Assembly: GCA_964406445.1 (NCBI GenBank) | Contig: CAYORU010000012.1 | Coordinates: 20,097 to 84,096, forward strand | Length of the DNA stretch: 64,000 bases | DNA from: SG8-30 sp964406445 | GTDB lineage: Bacteria > Pseudomonadota > Gammaproteobacteria > Steroidobacterales > Steroidobacteraceae | Direction of reading: 5' to 3' | In this document: one piece after another, positions 34,237 through 43,103 of the stretch | How positions within the stretch are numbered: position 1 is the stretch's first letter | Layout: each line of letters starts with the position of its first letter | Translations under genes and position numbers: made by a program | Notes under the pieces: generated by a model | The model's database searches: none | What the model was told of the DNA's origin: nothing | What the model saw: the letters and a program-made list of their open reading frames with translations, nothing else

Positions 34237-36284
34237 CCGATCGTCACCGCCTCCGGCGCGTTGACGAAGAAGCCCTGGACGTACTCGACGCCGAGCTGCC
34301 AGAGCACGGCCATGGTGTTGGCGTCCTCGACGCGCTCGGCGATGGTGATCGCCTTCGCGCCGCGCGCGAGCTCGACCAGCTGCTTGACGCGCTGCTGGTT
34401 CTCCTGGTCCATCGCGAGACCCTGCATCAGGCCGCCGTGCACCTTGACGAAGTCGGGCTTCAGGTGCGTGAGCAGGCGCTCGGTGTCGCGGCTGCTGCCG
34501 AAGCCCTCGAGCGCGAAGCGGAAGCCGAGCTCGTGCAGCTTGGCCTGCATCGCGCCCGACTCCTTGATGCGGCTGCCCGCCGCCGACTCGCTGATCTGGA
34601 ACACCATGCGCCCAGGCTCGATCTTGACGGCCTTGAGCTGGTTCGCGAGCCAGATGGGCAGGGTGCCGTCGCCGACCGATTCGTCCGACAGGCGCACGAA
34701 GAGCGCGCCGGGCCTGCGCGAGGCGCAGAAGCGCATCGAGGCGCCGATCACCCAGCGGTCGATGTTCTTCATGAGGTCGTTGCGGATCGCCACCGGCATG
34801 AACTCGGACGGCAGCACTTCCTCGCCGGTCTCGTCCAGCATCCGGACGAGCACGTCGAACATCGCGCGGTCGTCGCCCAGCAGGCTCGCGATCGGCTGCT
34901 GGACCAGGCGGAACCTGTTCTCCATCAGCGCCGCCTTCAGGCGCTTGACCCACACCTTCTCGGAGTCGGACAGCCGGATCATGGTGTCGGTCTGCTCGAG
35001 GGTGTGGACGCGGTTGCCACCGGCCTCGCGGCCGCGGCGCATGGCGTTGAAGGCGTCGGTGGCCGGGCCGGCCGGGTCGGTCAGCGACGCCGGCACCTGC
35101 GCGAGCCCGATGGTGCAGGTGCTCGAGAAGGAACGATTGCCCATCTGGAAAACTTCCTGGGCGACCTTTCTCACGACGTGGTCGCACCAGGCCTCGACGT
35201 CCCGGAGGTTGCCGCGCTCGATCATCACCAGGAAGCCGTTGCCCGCGAACCGCCCGGCGAGATCGCCCGCCTGCAGCTGGTCGCGCAGCGCGCCTGCGAA
35301 CTCCACCAGGAAGTCCTCGCCGGTGAGCACGCCGAGCTGGCCCAGGATCTCCTCGTACTTGTCGGGCTCGATGAACGCCAGGTAGCGCAGGCCGGCGCGC
35401 GGCGGCTCGGCGAGCCGCTTGCGCAGCTGCTCCAGGAAGTAGCGGAGGTGCAGGAACCCCGTCGCGGGATCGCGCTGCACGGCGTCGGCCAGCTGATCCT
35501 CGAGGAGCCGGCTGTCGCTGCCGGTCGCGGCGACCAGCAAGCGGACGCAGGGTTCGCCTTCGTACTCTCCCCGCGACAAGCGCAGCTCGACGCCGTGGGC
35601 GCTGCCGTCGGGCAACAGGGCGTCGACCTTGATGCCGTGGTCCTGCCAGCGGCCCTGCAGGCAGGCGACGAGCGCCCCCTTGAGCGCGGCGTGCGAATCC
35701 GGGTGGAAGACGTCCATGACTGGTTCGCCGACGGCCGAGGCATCGCCTTCCTGCCCGAACAGGCCGAGCCATGCCGGGTTGGCGTCGACGAGGATGCCCT
35801 CCTGGACCTGCGCGATCGCGTCGGTCGAACCCTGCAGGAAGTCGTTGAGCTGGCGCTGGTACTCGTTGGCGCTCTCGAGCGTCGACTTGAGGGAACGGCC
35901 GAGGCGGAACGCGGCCAGCTCGCGCCCGACGACGAGTGCGAGCCGCGGCAGCTCGCGCAGCGTCACCGCGTCCTGCGCGCCGAGCTGGAGGGCCTCGCGG
36001 ATCGCGGCCTCGTCCACCGATTCGCGCACGACCAGCACCGGCACCTCCGGCGCGAAGCGGCCGCGGAATTCCATCGCCAGCGCGAGGTCGACGATGCCCT
36101 CGTCGGCGAAGATCAGCAGCATGTCCGGGTCGATCTGGGTCAACGCGTCGCCGAGGTCGGCCGCCGTCGGCAGCCAGTGCAGGTGCACGGCATGGCCCGC
36201 GTTGCGCAGCGTCTTGTTGACGGTCTCGACGTGGTCCTGGTGGCGGGTCAGGACGACCATCGGCACTGCGGCTGTCGGGCTCAA
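34233..36284 (-). CDS. fimX: FimX-like protein: receiver-like, PAS, degenerate GGDEF and degenerate EAL domains
   Basis: 683 residues from a TTG at 36284 with GGAGG six bases upstream. Order: receiver-like domain 8-125, PAS about 145-255, GGDEF about 268-425, EAL about 440-683. The GGDEF signature is replaced by AGNGF (347-351) and the EAL signature by FDVLVRM (476-482); ALEGFGSS (591-598) replaces the catalytic DDFG and KVHGG replaces KIDG, so neither cyclase nor phosphodiesterase activity is expected. This pattern matches FimX, a c-di-GMP receptor that controls type IV pilus assembly at the pole. FimV, another polar pilus factor, is encoded at 44386. Assignment as true FimX orthologue is likely but unproven. 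Confidence 0.8.
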   Translation of the reverse strand: MSPTAAVPMVVLTRHQDHVETVNKTLRNAGHAVHLHWLPTAADLGDALTQIDPDMLLIFADEGIVDLALAMEFRGRFAPEVPVLVVRESVDEAAIREALQLGAQDAVTLRELPRLALVVGRELAAFRLGRSLKSTLESANEYQRQLNDFLQGSTDAIAQVQEGILVDANPAWLGLFGQEGDASAVGEPVMDVFHPDSHAALKGALVACLQGRWQDHGIKVDALLPDGSAHGVELRLSRGEYEGEPCVRLLVAATGSDSRLLEDQLADAVQRDPATGFLHLRYFLEQLRKRLAEPPRAGLRYLAFIEPDKYEEILGQLGVLTGEDFLVEFAGALRDQLQAGDLAGRFAGNGFLVMIERGNLRDVEAWCDHVVRKVAQEVFQMGNRSFSSTCTIGLAQVPASLTDPAGPATDAFNAMRRGREAGGNRVHTLEQTDTMIRLSDSEKVWVKRLKAALMENRFRLVQQPIASLLGDDRAMFDVLVRMLDETGEEVLPSEFMPVAIRNDLMKNIDRWVIGASMRFCASRRPGALFVRLSDESVGDGTLPIWLANQLKAVKIEPGRMVFQISESAAGSRIKESGAMQAKLHELGFRFALEGFGSSRDTERLLTHLKPDFVKVHGGLMQGLAMDQENQQRVKQLVELARGAKAITIAERVEDANTMAVLWQLGVEYVQGFFVNAPEAVTIG

Positions 36285-36349
36285 GTGGTGCCTCCGCTAG
36301 TTGATGGCGCTCGGGGACCGCTGGATTCTACCACCCGGTTTTTTGTCAA

Positions 36350-37357
36350 CTATGCGACGGGCGTCTTGCTTCCGGCGCCGGGCTCCTCGCGGACGAGGCG
36401 CGGCACCAGGTAGCCGGGCAGGCGCTGGCGCAGCGACTCGACCAGCGCGACCGCGGTTTCCTCCGCGACCTCGAAGTGGGCGGCGCCGCGCACGCGGTCG
36501 AGCAGGTGCAGGTAGTAGGGCAGCACGCCCGCCGCGCCGAGCCGCTCGCTGAGGTCGGCGAGCGCTTCCGCCGAGTCGTTGACGCCGGCGAGCAGCACGC
36601 TCTGGTTCAGGAGCAGCGCGCCGCGCGCCGCGAGCGCGCCGAGCGCCCTCTCGACCGCGCCGTCGATCTCGGCCGCGTGGTTCGCGTGGATCACGACCAC
36701 CACCTTGAGCCGTGTGCCCCCGAGCAGCGCGAGCAGGCCGGCGTCGACGCGCTCGGGCAGCACGACCGGCTGGCGCGTGTGGATCCGCAGCCGGCGCAGC
36801 TGCGGCAGCGACTCGAGCTCTCCGACCAGCGCGCCGAGGCGCGCGTTGCCGAGCGAGAGCGGATCGCCGCCGCTCAGGATGGCCTCGTGGACGTCCGGAT
36901 CGGCGGCGAGCGCCGCGACCGCATGGCGCCAGCGGCCGGCGGCCGCGGCCTGCGCCTCGTAGGGAAACTCGCGGCGGAAGCAGTAGCGGCAGTGCACCGC
37001 GCAGGCGCCGGTCGCCACCAGCAGGGCGCGACCCGCGTACTTGTGCAGGACCCCGGGCGCGACGGCGCTTGCGAGTTCGCCGACCGGGTCGGCCACGAAG
37101 CCAGGCACCTCGTCGAGCTCGGCGCCGAGCGGCAGGACCTGGCGCAGCAGCGGATCGGCCGGATCCCCGCGACGCATCCGCGCCACGAAGCCGCGCGGCA
37201 CGCGCAGGCCGAAGCGCGCCGCAGCGCGCCGGGCGGGCTCGACCAGCGCGGGGTCGAGGCCGAGCAGCGCGACCAGTTCGGCCGGGTCGGTGACGGCCTC
37301 GGCCAGCAGACGCTGCCAGGCTGCGGAGTGGTCGGCGAACGGGGCAGCGGCTATCAT
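36350..37357 (-). CDS. epmB: EpmB, EF-P beta-lysylation protein (lysine 2,3-aminomutase type radical SAM)
   Basis: 335 residues. The radical SAM cluster is CAVHCRYC with C119, C123 and C126; AILSGGDPLSL and RIHTRQPVVLPERVD follow as in the KamA/EpmB family. Short length without the C-terminal KamA tetramer domain, and placement divergent from efp, indicate EpmB. It isomerises alpha-lysine to beta-lysine for attachment to Lys34 of EF-P. The ATG start lies within a short dyad shared with the efp upstream region. Confidence 0.95.
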   Translation of the reverse strand: MIAAAPFADHSAAWQRLLAEAVTDPAELVALLGLDPALVEPARRAAARFGLRVPRGFVARMRRGDPADPLLRQVLPLGAELDEVPGFVADPVGELASAVAPGVLHKYAGRALLVATGACAVHCRYCFRREFPYEAQAAAAGRWRHAVAALAADPDVHEAILSGGDPLSLGNARLGALVGELESLPQLRRLRIHTRQPVVLPERVDAGLLALLGGTRLKVVVVIHANHAAEIDGAVERALGALAARGALLLNQSVLLAGVNDSAEALADLSERLGAAGVLPYYLHLLDRVRGAAHFEVAEETAVALVESLRQRLPGYLVPRLVREEPGAGSKTPVA

Positions 37358-37367
37358 AGCCGGCTAT
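37356..37367. promoter_or_regulatory. 12-bp perfect palindrome in the epmB/efp divergent gap
   Basis: ATAGCCGGCTAT is perfectly palindromic and overlaps the epmB start codon (CAT at 37355-37357). A further GGCTAT copy just upstream (37349-37354) makes GGCTATcATAGCC a second overlapping dyad. The AT-rich TATTTT follows. It may be an operator or simply the shared promoter region for both genes. Confidence 0.35.
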
Positions 37368-37415
37368 TTTCCACTACTGCGGACCGCCGCGCGCGGCCGA
37401 ACCACGGCGGAAGCA

Positions 37416-37982
37416 ATGTCGACCTACAGCACCAACGAGTTCAAGTCGGGCCTCAAGATCCTGCTCGACGCCGACCCCTACGTGATCGTCGAGAACGAAT
37501 TCGTCAAGCCCGGCAAGGGCCAGGCCTTCAGCCGGGTCAAGATCCGCAACCTCAAGACGGGGCGCACCATCGAGCGCACCTTCAAGTCGGGCGACACGGT
37601 CGAGGGCGCCGACGTCGTGGACGTGGACATGGAGTTCTCCTACAGCGAGGGCGACTTCTACCACTTCATGCAGGCCGAGACCTACGAGCAGCACACCGCC
37701 GGCCAGGCGGCGGTCGGCGACGCCGCGCAGTGGCTGAAGCCTGGCCTCAGCTGCATCGTCACCCTCTGGAACGGCCAGCCGCTGTCGGTCGCGCCGCCCC
37801 CGCACGTCGAGCTCAAGGTCGTCGAGACCGATCCCGGCATGAAGGGCGACACGGTCACCGGCGGCACCAAGCCCGCCAAGCTCGAGACCGGCGCCATCGT
37901 GAAGGTGCCGCTGTTCATCAACGAGGGCGAGGTGATCCGGGTGGACACCCGCAGCGCGGCCTACATCGCGCGCGCCAAGTGA
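37416..37982 (+). CDS. efp: Elongation factor P
   Basis: 188 residues, three OB/KOW-type domains, starting MSTYSTNEFKSGLKILLDAD. The modification loop KPGKGQ places the target lysine at position 34. EF-P rescues ribosomes stalled at polyproline; the Pro-rich proteins of this window (DedD-like, FimV, cyclophilin tail) are obvious clients. Upstream in-frame codons overlapping epmB are not credible. Both EpmA and EpmB are encoded within 2 kb, so beta-lysylation at Lys34 is expected. Confidence 0.98.
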   Translation: MSTYSTNEFKSGLKILLDADPYVIVENEFVKPGKGQAFSRVKIRNLKTGRTIERTFKSGDTVEGADVVDVDMEFSYSEGDFYHFMQAETYEQHTAGQAAVGDAAQWLKPGLSCIVTLWNGQPLSVAPPPHVELKVVETDPGMKGDTVTGGTKPAKLETGAIVKVPLFINEGEVIRVDTRSAAYIARAK

Positions 37983-37998
37983 CCGGGCGCGGCCGGCC

Positions 37999-38523
37999 TC
38001 AGTAGCCGTCGATCCCGGCGACACGCCAGTCGCAGCCCTCCGCCAGCAGCCGCGCTACCCGCTCGAGTCCCGCGGCATCGGTCGCGTCGAAGCGGCCAGG
38101 ATCGGGGCTGTCGAGGTCGAGGACGCCGACCAGGCGTCCGCCGTCGATGATGGGCACCACGATCTCCGAGTTCGAGGCCGCGTCGCAGGCGATGTGGCCC
38201 GGGAAGGCGTGCACGTCGGGAACCACCAGTGTCCGGCGCTCGGCCGCGGCGCTGCCGCAGACGCCCCGGCCGAGCGGGATCCGCACGCAGGCCGGGCGGC
38301 CCTGGAAAGGCCCGACGACGAGCTCGCCGCCGCGCAGCAGGTACAGCCCCGCCCAGTTGAGGCGCGGCAGCAGCGCGTGAATCAGCGCGGCGACGTTGGC
38401 GGCGTTTGCCCAGGGGTCGCGTTCCCCCTCCAGCAGGCCGGCGGCCTGCGCCGCGAGCGTGTCGTAGAGCGCGGCGGGCGACAGCCCGGTCGTGTCGGGG
38501 GCGGCGTAGGTCACGGTTTGCAC
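37999..38523 (-). CDS. msrC: Free methionine-R-sulfoxide reductase (GAF domain, fRMsr)
   Basis: 174-residue single GAF domain. The three cysteines used by fRMsr for catalysis and resolution are seen as C79, C89 and C113 (RPACVRIPLGRGVC and HIACDAASNSEIVVP). The family reduces the R form of free methionine sulfoxide with thioredoxin. It lies one base downstream of epmA on the same strand, so it is probably the last gene of sco-psd-epmA-msrC. Confidence is high for the family and good for the reaction. Confidence 0.9.
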   Translation of the reverse strand: MQTVTYAAPDTTGLSPAALYDTLAAQAAGLLEGERDPWANAANVAALIHALLPRLNWAGLYLLRGGELVVGPFQGRPACVRIPLGRGVCGSAAAERRTLVVPDVHAFPGHIACDAASNSEIVVPIIDGGRLVGVLDLDSPDPGRFDATDAAGLERVARLLAEGCDWRVAGIDGY

Positions 38524-38524
38524 C

Positions 38525-39487
38525 TCATGCGCGGTCGGCGGTGAAGGCCATCGCCTCGGCGAGCGAGCCGAGCCCGAGGCCGACCATCACCAGCCGGTCG
38601 AAACCGAGCGCGACGCCCGAGCAATCCGGCAGGCCCGCCGCCAGTGCTGCGAGGAATCGCTCGTCGAGCGCCGCCACGGGCAATCCGCGCCGGGCGCGTT
38701 CGGCGAGGTCGGCCGCGAAGCGGGCCCGCTGCTCGGCGGGATCGGCGAGCTCGTGGAATCCGTTGGCGAGTTCCACGCCGTCCAGGTAGAGCTCGAAGCG
38801 CTCGGCCACCGAGGAATCGTCGGGATCGAGGCGCGCGAGCGCGGCCTGCGCGGCCGGATACGCGTGCACGAAGCAGCCGCCGTCGCGGCCGAGCGCAGGG
38901 CCGACGACGGCCGAGACCAGCAGGTCGAGCAGCGCGTCGCGGTCCGCCGCCGGCGCGACGACGCCCTGGGCGCGCAGCGCGTCGGCGAGGTCGGCGACGC
39001 CTGCGGTCATCGGGTCGAGGCCAGCGTGGCGGCGCAGCGCTTCACGATAGGTGACCCGCTCGAATCTGCCGAGCGCGCGGTGCGGCGCCAGCACGGCGCG
39101 CACCAGCACCTCGACGTCGTCCATCAGGGCGTCGGTGCCGAAGCCGAGCCGGTACCACTCGATCATCGTGAACTCGGGGTTGTGCCAGCGGCCCGCCTCG
39201 CCGTCCCGGTAGACGCGACACACCTGGTAGCAGTCGCCGAGGCCCGCGGCCAGCAGCCGCTTCATCGGGTACTCGGGCGACGTCTGCAGGTACATGCGCC
39301 CGAGCCCCGCGACCTCCGCGGGCACCGACGCGAGGTGCACGTCGCTCGCCGCGGCGCGGGACAACGCGGGCGTCTCGACCTCGAGCACCCCGCGCGCCGC
39401 GAAGTGGGCGCGCGCCGTGGCGAGCATGGCGGCACGCGCGCGCAGCGCCGGCAGCCCGGCGGTGGGGCGCCAGTCGGGCGCGGTCAC
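38525..39487 (-). CDS. epmA: EpmA, EF-P lysyl-ligase (class II LysRS paralogue)
   Basis: 320 residues, the catalytic core of a class II lysyl-tRNA synthetase without the anticodon-binding domain. Motif 2 is in QVCRVYRDGEAGRWHNPEFTM (split across about 89-108) and motif 3 GVALGFDRLVMVGLGL is near the C-terminus. It loads (R)-beta-lysine onto EF-P Lys34. The GTG start at 39487 overlaps the psd stop (GTGA), indicating coupling. Together with epmB and efp it gives a near-complete modification set; EpmC (hydroxylase) is not seen here. Confidence 0.95.
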   Translation of the reverse strand: MTAPDWRPTAGLPALRARAAMLATARAHFAARGVLEVETPALSRAAASDVHLASVPAEVAGLGRMYLQTSPEYPMKRLLAAGLGDCYQVCRVYRDGEAGRWHNPEFTMIEWYRLGFGTDALMDDVEVLVRAVLAPHRALGRFERVTYREALRRHAGLDPMTAGVADLADALRAQGVVAPAADRDALLDLLVSAVVGPALGRDGGCFVHAYPAAQAALARLDPDDSSVAERFELYLDGVELANGFHELADPAEQRARFAADLAERARRGLPVAALDERFLAALAAGLPDCSGVALGFDRLVMVGLGLGSLAEAMAFTADRA

Positions 39488-40347
39488 GGCAGGATCGTGG
39501 CGAGGCGCTGGCCGACGCGCACGGCCGCCGCGGCTGCGAGGCCCGGCTCGAGCCGCACCCGGCCGCGCCCGAACATGACGACGACCGTCGAGCCCATGTT
39601 GAAGCGGCCGAGCTCGGCGCCCTTGTCGAGCGCGACCAGCGGGTCGGTGACCGGCAGGTCCCTGATGGTGCGCGTGCGCTCGGCGGTGACCTCGCCGGCG
39701 AAGGACAGCGACATGCTGCCGACGAACAGGGCGCCCACCAGCACCACGGCCATCGGCCCCGCCGGGGTGTCGAACGCGCAGGCGATCCGCTCGTTGCGCG
39801 CGAACAGGCCGGGCACGCCGGCGGCCGTCGCCGCGTTGACGCTGAACAGGTCGCCGCCCACGTACCGCGCACGCCTGAGGGTGCCCGGCAGCGGCATGTG
39901 GATGCGGTGGTAGTTGAACGGCGCGAGGTAGACGGTGGCGAAGACGCCGCCCTCGAACTCGCGGGCGAGCGCCTCGTCGCCGCCGAGCAGCGCGGCGACG
40001 CCGTAGTCGATGCCCTTGGCCTGCAGCAGCCGGTCGTCGCGGATCCCGCCGGCCTGGCTCACGACCCCGTCCACCGGGCAGGCGACCGCGTCGGGCGCGG
40101 CGTCGATCGGCCGGGCGCCCGGCTTCAGGGCCCGGGTGAAGAAGTCGTTGAAGGAAGCGTAGGCGGCCGGGTCGGCGTGCTCCGCCTCGGCCATGTTCAC
40201 CGCGTAGAGGCGCAGGAAGCTGCGGATGATCAGGTTCTTGACCGGCCTGGCCCGGGTGCGCGCGAGGGCGTGCATGCCGCGCGACAGCGCGTGCTGCGGC
40301 AGCAGGTGCTGCATGCCGACGAACAGGCGGTCGCCCAGGCCGCTCAC
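39484..40347 (-). CDS. psd: Phosphatidylserine decarboxylase proenzyme
   Basis: 287 residues from a GTG at 40347 that overlaps the stop of the upstream Sco gene. The autocleavage site is GST at 252-254 (sequence FNMGSTVVVMFG; MGST instead of the common LGST), where Ser253 becomes the pyruvoyl group. Supporting catalytic residues are D93 (CPVDGV) and H147 (FNYHRIHMPLPG). It makes phosphatidylethanolamine at the inner membrane. Long upstream codons in frame overlap the Sco gene and are not used. Confidence 0.95.
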   Translation of the reverse strand: MSGLGDRLFVGMQHLLPQHALSRGMHALARTRARPVKNLIIRSFLRLYAVNMAEAEHADPAAYASFNDFFTRALKPGARPIDAAPDAVACPVDGVVSQAGGIRDDRLLQAKGIDYGVAALLGGDEALAREFEGGVFATVYLAPFNYHRIHMPLPGTLRRARYVGGDLFSVNAATAAGVPGLFARNERIACAFDTPAGPMAVVLVGALFVGSMSLSFAGEVTAERTRTIRDLPVTDPLVALDKGAELGRFNMGSTVVVMFGRGRVRLEPGLAAAAAVRVGQRLATILP

Positions 40348-40982
40348 GAGGCCGCTCCGCGCATCTCCAGGATGCGGCGGTAGTCGTGCGCGATGCCGTC
40401 GGGCGTGTGCGGGGTGCTCAGGATGCCGACCAGCGCGCCGCGCGGGTCTACGAGGAACAGCGCGGCGGTGTGGTCGACGTTGTAGTGGCCGGCCTCGTCG
40501 GGCGGCCCCTGGCGCACCGCGACGCCGAGTCCCGCCGTCAGCGCGGAGATCGTCGCCGGGTCGCCGGTGACGCCGGTGAAGGCCGGGTCGAAGAATCTGA
40601 CGTAGTCCCGCAGGACCTCGACGCTGTCGCGCGCCGGGTCCACGGTCACCAGTACGACCTGCGGCTGATCGGCCATCGGCAGGTCCGCGAGCTCGCGGCG
40701 CGCGGCGGCGAGCGTGGCGAGCGTCGAAGGACACACGTCCGGGCAGTGCGTGAAGCCGAAGAAAAGCAGGCTCCAGCGCCCCTGCAGCCGTGCATTGGCG
40801 AAGGGCAGGCCGTCCTGGTCGACCAGGGCGAAGCCGGGCACCGCACGCGGGGCCTCGAACAGCGTCGCGGTCTCGAGGGTGGGCAGCGGCGCGGGGGCGG
40901 GCTTGCGCCCGACGAGATAGCCGGCGGCGAGGCCGGCGGCCGCGACGGCGACGACCAGCAGGATCTGCAGGGAACGGGACAT
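40344..40982 (-). CDS. SCO1/SenC-family copper/thiol protein
   Basis: 212 residues. An N-terminal membrane anchor (about 5-25) places the thioredoxin-fold domain in the periplasm. Copper-binding/redox CPDVC is at 80-84 (FGFTHCPDVC) and the distal His at 171 (NVDHTAALFLVDP). Sco proteins deliver copper to or maintain thiols of cytochrome c oxidase CuA; no oxidase genes are in the window. First gene of the likely sco-psd-epmA-msrC operon, divergent from prmB. Confidence 0.93.
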   Translation of the reverse strand: MSRSLQILLVVAVAAAGLAAGYLVGRKPAPAPLPTLETATLFEAPRAVPGFALVDQDGLPFANARLQGRWSLLFFGFTHCPDVCPSTLATLAAARRELADLPMADQPQVVLVTVDPARDSVEVLRDYVRFFDPAFTGVTGDPATISALTAGLGVAVRQGPPDEAGHYNVDHTAALFLVDPRGALVGILSTPHTPDGIAHDYRRILEMRGAAS

Positions 40983-41072
40983 GGCCGCAATTATCCCACA
41001 GGCCTGCCGGCGCCGCCGCCGCAGCGGCTAGAATTGCCGCGCCGCGGCGCTGGCCGTGCGAGGAGGGGCCGT

Positions 41073-41990
41073 TTGCCGAAGGTCAGCCACGCCAGGTACG
41101 TCGGCGAACTCGTCGGGCAGGCCGCCCGGCGCCTCGCGCGGGCCCCGCTCGCCTACGGGCACGGCACGGACAACCCGCTCGACGAGGCCGCTGCGCTCGT
41201 CTTCCACGCGCTCGGGATCGCGCACTCGGCGGCGCCGGCCGCCTATGGCTGGGCCGTGGATTCGCGCGGGCGCGCCCGGGCACAGGCGCTGGTCGAGCGG
41301 CGCATCCGCGAGCGGCTGCCGTTCGCCTACCTCACCGGCCGCACCTGGTTCGCGGGACTCGAGTTCGAGGTCACGCCGGACGTGCTGGTGCCGCGCTCGC
41401 CGATCGCCGAGCTGGTCGAGCGGCGCTTCGAGCCCTGGGTGCGCCCGGCGCGGGTCGGCCGGATCCTCGACATCGGCACGGGCTCGGGCTGCATCGCCGT
41501 CGCCTGCGCGCGGGCCTTCCCGGAGGCGCGGGTCGAGGCGACGGACGTCTCCCACGCGGCGCTCGCGGTCGCCGCGCGAAACATCCGCCGGCACCTGCTC
41601 GATCGGCGCGTCCGGCCGGTGCTCTCCGACGTCTACGACGGCTTGGCCGGCGCCCGCTACGATATCATCGTGAGCAATCCGCCCTACGTGCCCGAGCGCG
41701 AGGTGGCGAGGCTGCCGGCCGAGTACGGGCGCGAGCCGCGCCTCGGCCTCGCGGCGGGGCGCGACGGGCTCGACGTGGTGGCGCGCATCCTCCGCGGCGC
41801 CGGGGCGCATCTCGCGGCGCAGGGGATCCTCGTGGTCGAGGTGGGCGAGTCGCAGGCGGCCGTGGAGCGGCGCTGGCCGCGCGTGCCGTTCACCTGGCTC
41901 GAGTTCGAGCGCGGCGGTGGCGGCGTCCTGCTCCTGACCGCGGCGCAGGTGCGCGCGCACCGGCGCGACCTGCGCGGTCCGGCAAACTGA
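41073..41990 (+). CDS. prmB: PrmB, ribosomal protein L3 N5-glutamine methyltransferase
   Basis: 305 residues from a TTG at 41073, chosen because AGGAGGGG lies four to five bases upstream. SAM-binding DIGTGSGCIAVACA and the Gln-methylating NPPY motif (VSNPPYVP) identify the HemK/PrmB group. PrmB rather than PrmC is supported by the N-terminus and by location immediately before aroC. A TAGAAT at 41029-41034 is a likely -10. Sequence from upstream in-frame codons overlaps the divergent Sco promoter and is rejected. Confidence 0.92.
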   Translation: MPKVSHARYVGELVGQAARRLARAPLAYGHGTDNPLDEAAALVFHALGIAHSAAPAAYGWAVDSRGRARAQALVERRIRERLPFAYLTGRTWFAGLEFEVTPDVLVPRSPIAELVERRFEPWVRPARVGRILDIGTGSGCIAVACARAFPEARVEATDVSHAALAVAARNIRRHLLDRRVRPVLSDVYDGLAGARYDIIVSNPPYVPEREVARLPAEYGREPRLGLAAGRDGLDVVARILRGAGAHLAAQGILVVEVGESQAAVERRWPRVPFTWLEFERGGGGVLLLTAAQVRAHRRDLRGPAN

Positions 41991-42004
41991 AACCGGGGAG
42001 TCCC

Positions 42005-43102
42005 GTGTCCGGCAACACCTTCGGCAAGCTGTTCTGCGTCACCACCTTCGGCGAGAGCCACGGCCCGGCGCTCGGCGCGGTCGTCGACGGCTGCCCGCCG
42101 GGGCTCGAGCTCGCGGAGCCGGACCTGCAGGCCGACGTCGACCGCAGGCGCACCGGCACCTCGCGCTTCACCAGCCAGCGGCGCGAGGAGGACCGCGTGC
42201 GGCTGCTGTCGGGCGTCTTCGAGGGACGCACCACCGGCGCCTCGATCGGCCTCGTCATCGAGAACACCGACCAGCGCTCGCGCGACTACGACAAGATCAA
42301 GGACCGCTTCCGGCCGGGCCACGCCGACTACACCTACCAGCAGAAGTACGGCTTCCGCGACTACCGCGGCGGCGGCCGCTCCTCGGCGCGCATCACCGTC
42401 GCGACGGTCGCGGCGGGGGCGATCGCGCGCAAGTACCTGCGCGCCGCGCTCGGCCTCGAGGTGCGCGGCTGGCTGTCGAAGATGGGTCCGTTCGACCTCG
42501 CGGCGGTGGACCCGGACGGCGCCTACGGCAACCCGTTCTTCAGCCCCGATCCCTCGCGCCTGCCCGAACTGGAGAGCTACCTCTGGGACCTGCGCAAGCG
42601 CGGCGACTCGGTCGGCGCCCGCGTGACCTGCGTGGCGCGCGGCGTGCCGCCCGGGCTCGGCGAGCCGATGTTCGACCGCGTCGACGCCGACCTCGCCCAC
42701 GCGCTCATGGGCATCAACGCCGTGAAGGCGGTCGAGATCGGCGACGGGGTCGCGGTCGCCGGACAGCTCGGCAGCGAGCACCGCGACGAGCTGACGCCCG
42801 CGGGCTTCCGGTCCAACCACGCCGGCGGCACGCTCGGCGGCATCAGCTCGGGGCAGGACCTCGTGGTGCACGTCTCGCTGAAGCCGACCTCGAGCATCCA
42901 GGTCCCCGGCGAGACCATCGACGTGCACGGCGAGCCGGTGGAGATCGTCACGACCGGCCGGCACGATCCCTGCGTCGGCCTGCGCGCCGTGCCGATCGTC
43001 GAGGCGATGGTCCTGCTGGTGCTGATGGACCATCTCCTGCGCCACCGCGCGCAGTGCGCCGGCGTGAGCTCGCCCACGCCGGACATCACCCGCCCGCGCT
43101 GA
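42005..43102 (+). CDS. aroC: AroC, chorismate synthase
   Basis: 365 residues from a GTG at 42005 with GGGGAG four bases upstream. Signatures GESHGPALGAVVDGCPPG, RRRTGTSRFTSQR, DYRGGGRSSARIT and SNHAGGTLGGISSGQ are intact. It converts EPSP to chorismate using reduced FMN, whose supply depends on the riboflavin genes at 16.8-20 kb. The prmB-aroC-MFS order is a known gammaproteobacterial arrangement. Confidence 0.98.
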   Translation: MSGNTFGKLFCVTTFGESHGPALGAVVDGCPPGLELAEPDLQADVDRRRTGTSRFTSQRREEDRVRLLSGVFEGRTTGASIGLVIENTDQRSRDYDKIKDRFRPGHADYTYQQKYGFRDYRGGGRSSARITVATVAAGAIARKYLRAALGLEVRGWLSKMGPFDLAAVDPDGAYGNPFFSPDPSRLPELESYLWDLRKRGDSVGARVTCVARGVPPGLGEPMFDRVDADLAHALMGINAVKAVEIGDGVAVAGQLGSEHRDELTPAGFRSNHAGGTLGGISSGQDLVVHVSLKPTSSIQVPGETIDVHGEPVEIVTTGRHDPCVGLRAVPIVEAMVLLVLMDHLLRHRAQCAGVSSPTPDITRPR

Positions 43103-43103
43103 C

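Noticed and set aside
34233..36284. Active diguanylate cyclase/phosphodiesterase
   Set aside because: GGDEF is AGNGF and the EAL, DDFG and KIDG motifs are all altered, so catalysis is not expected.
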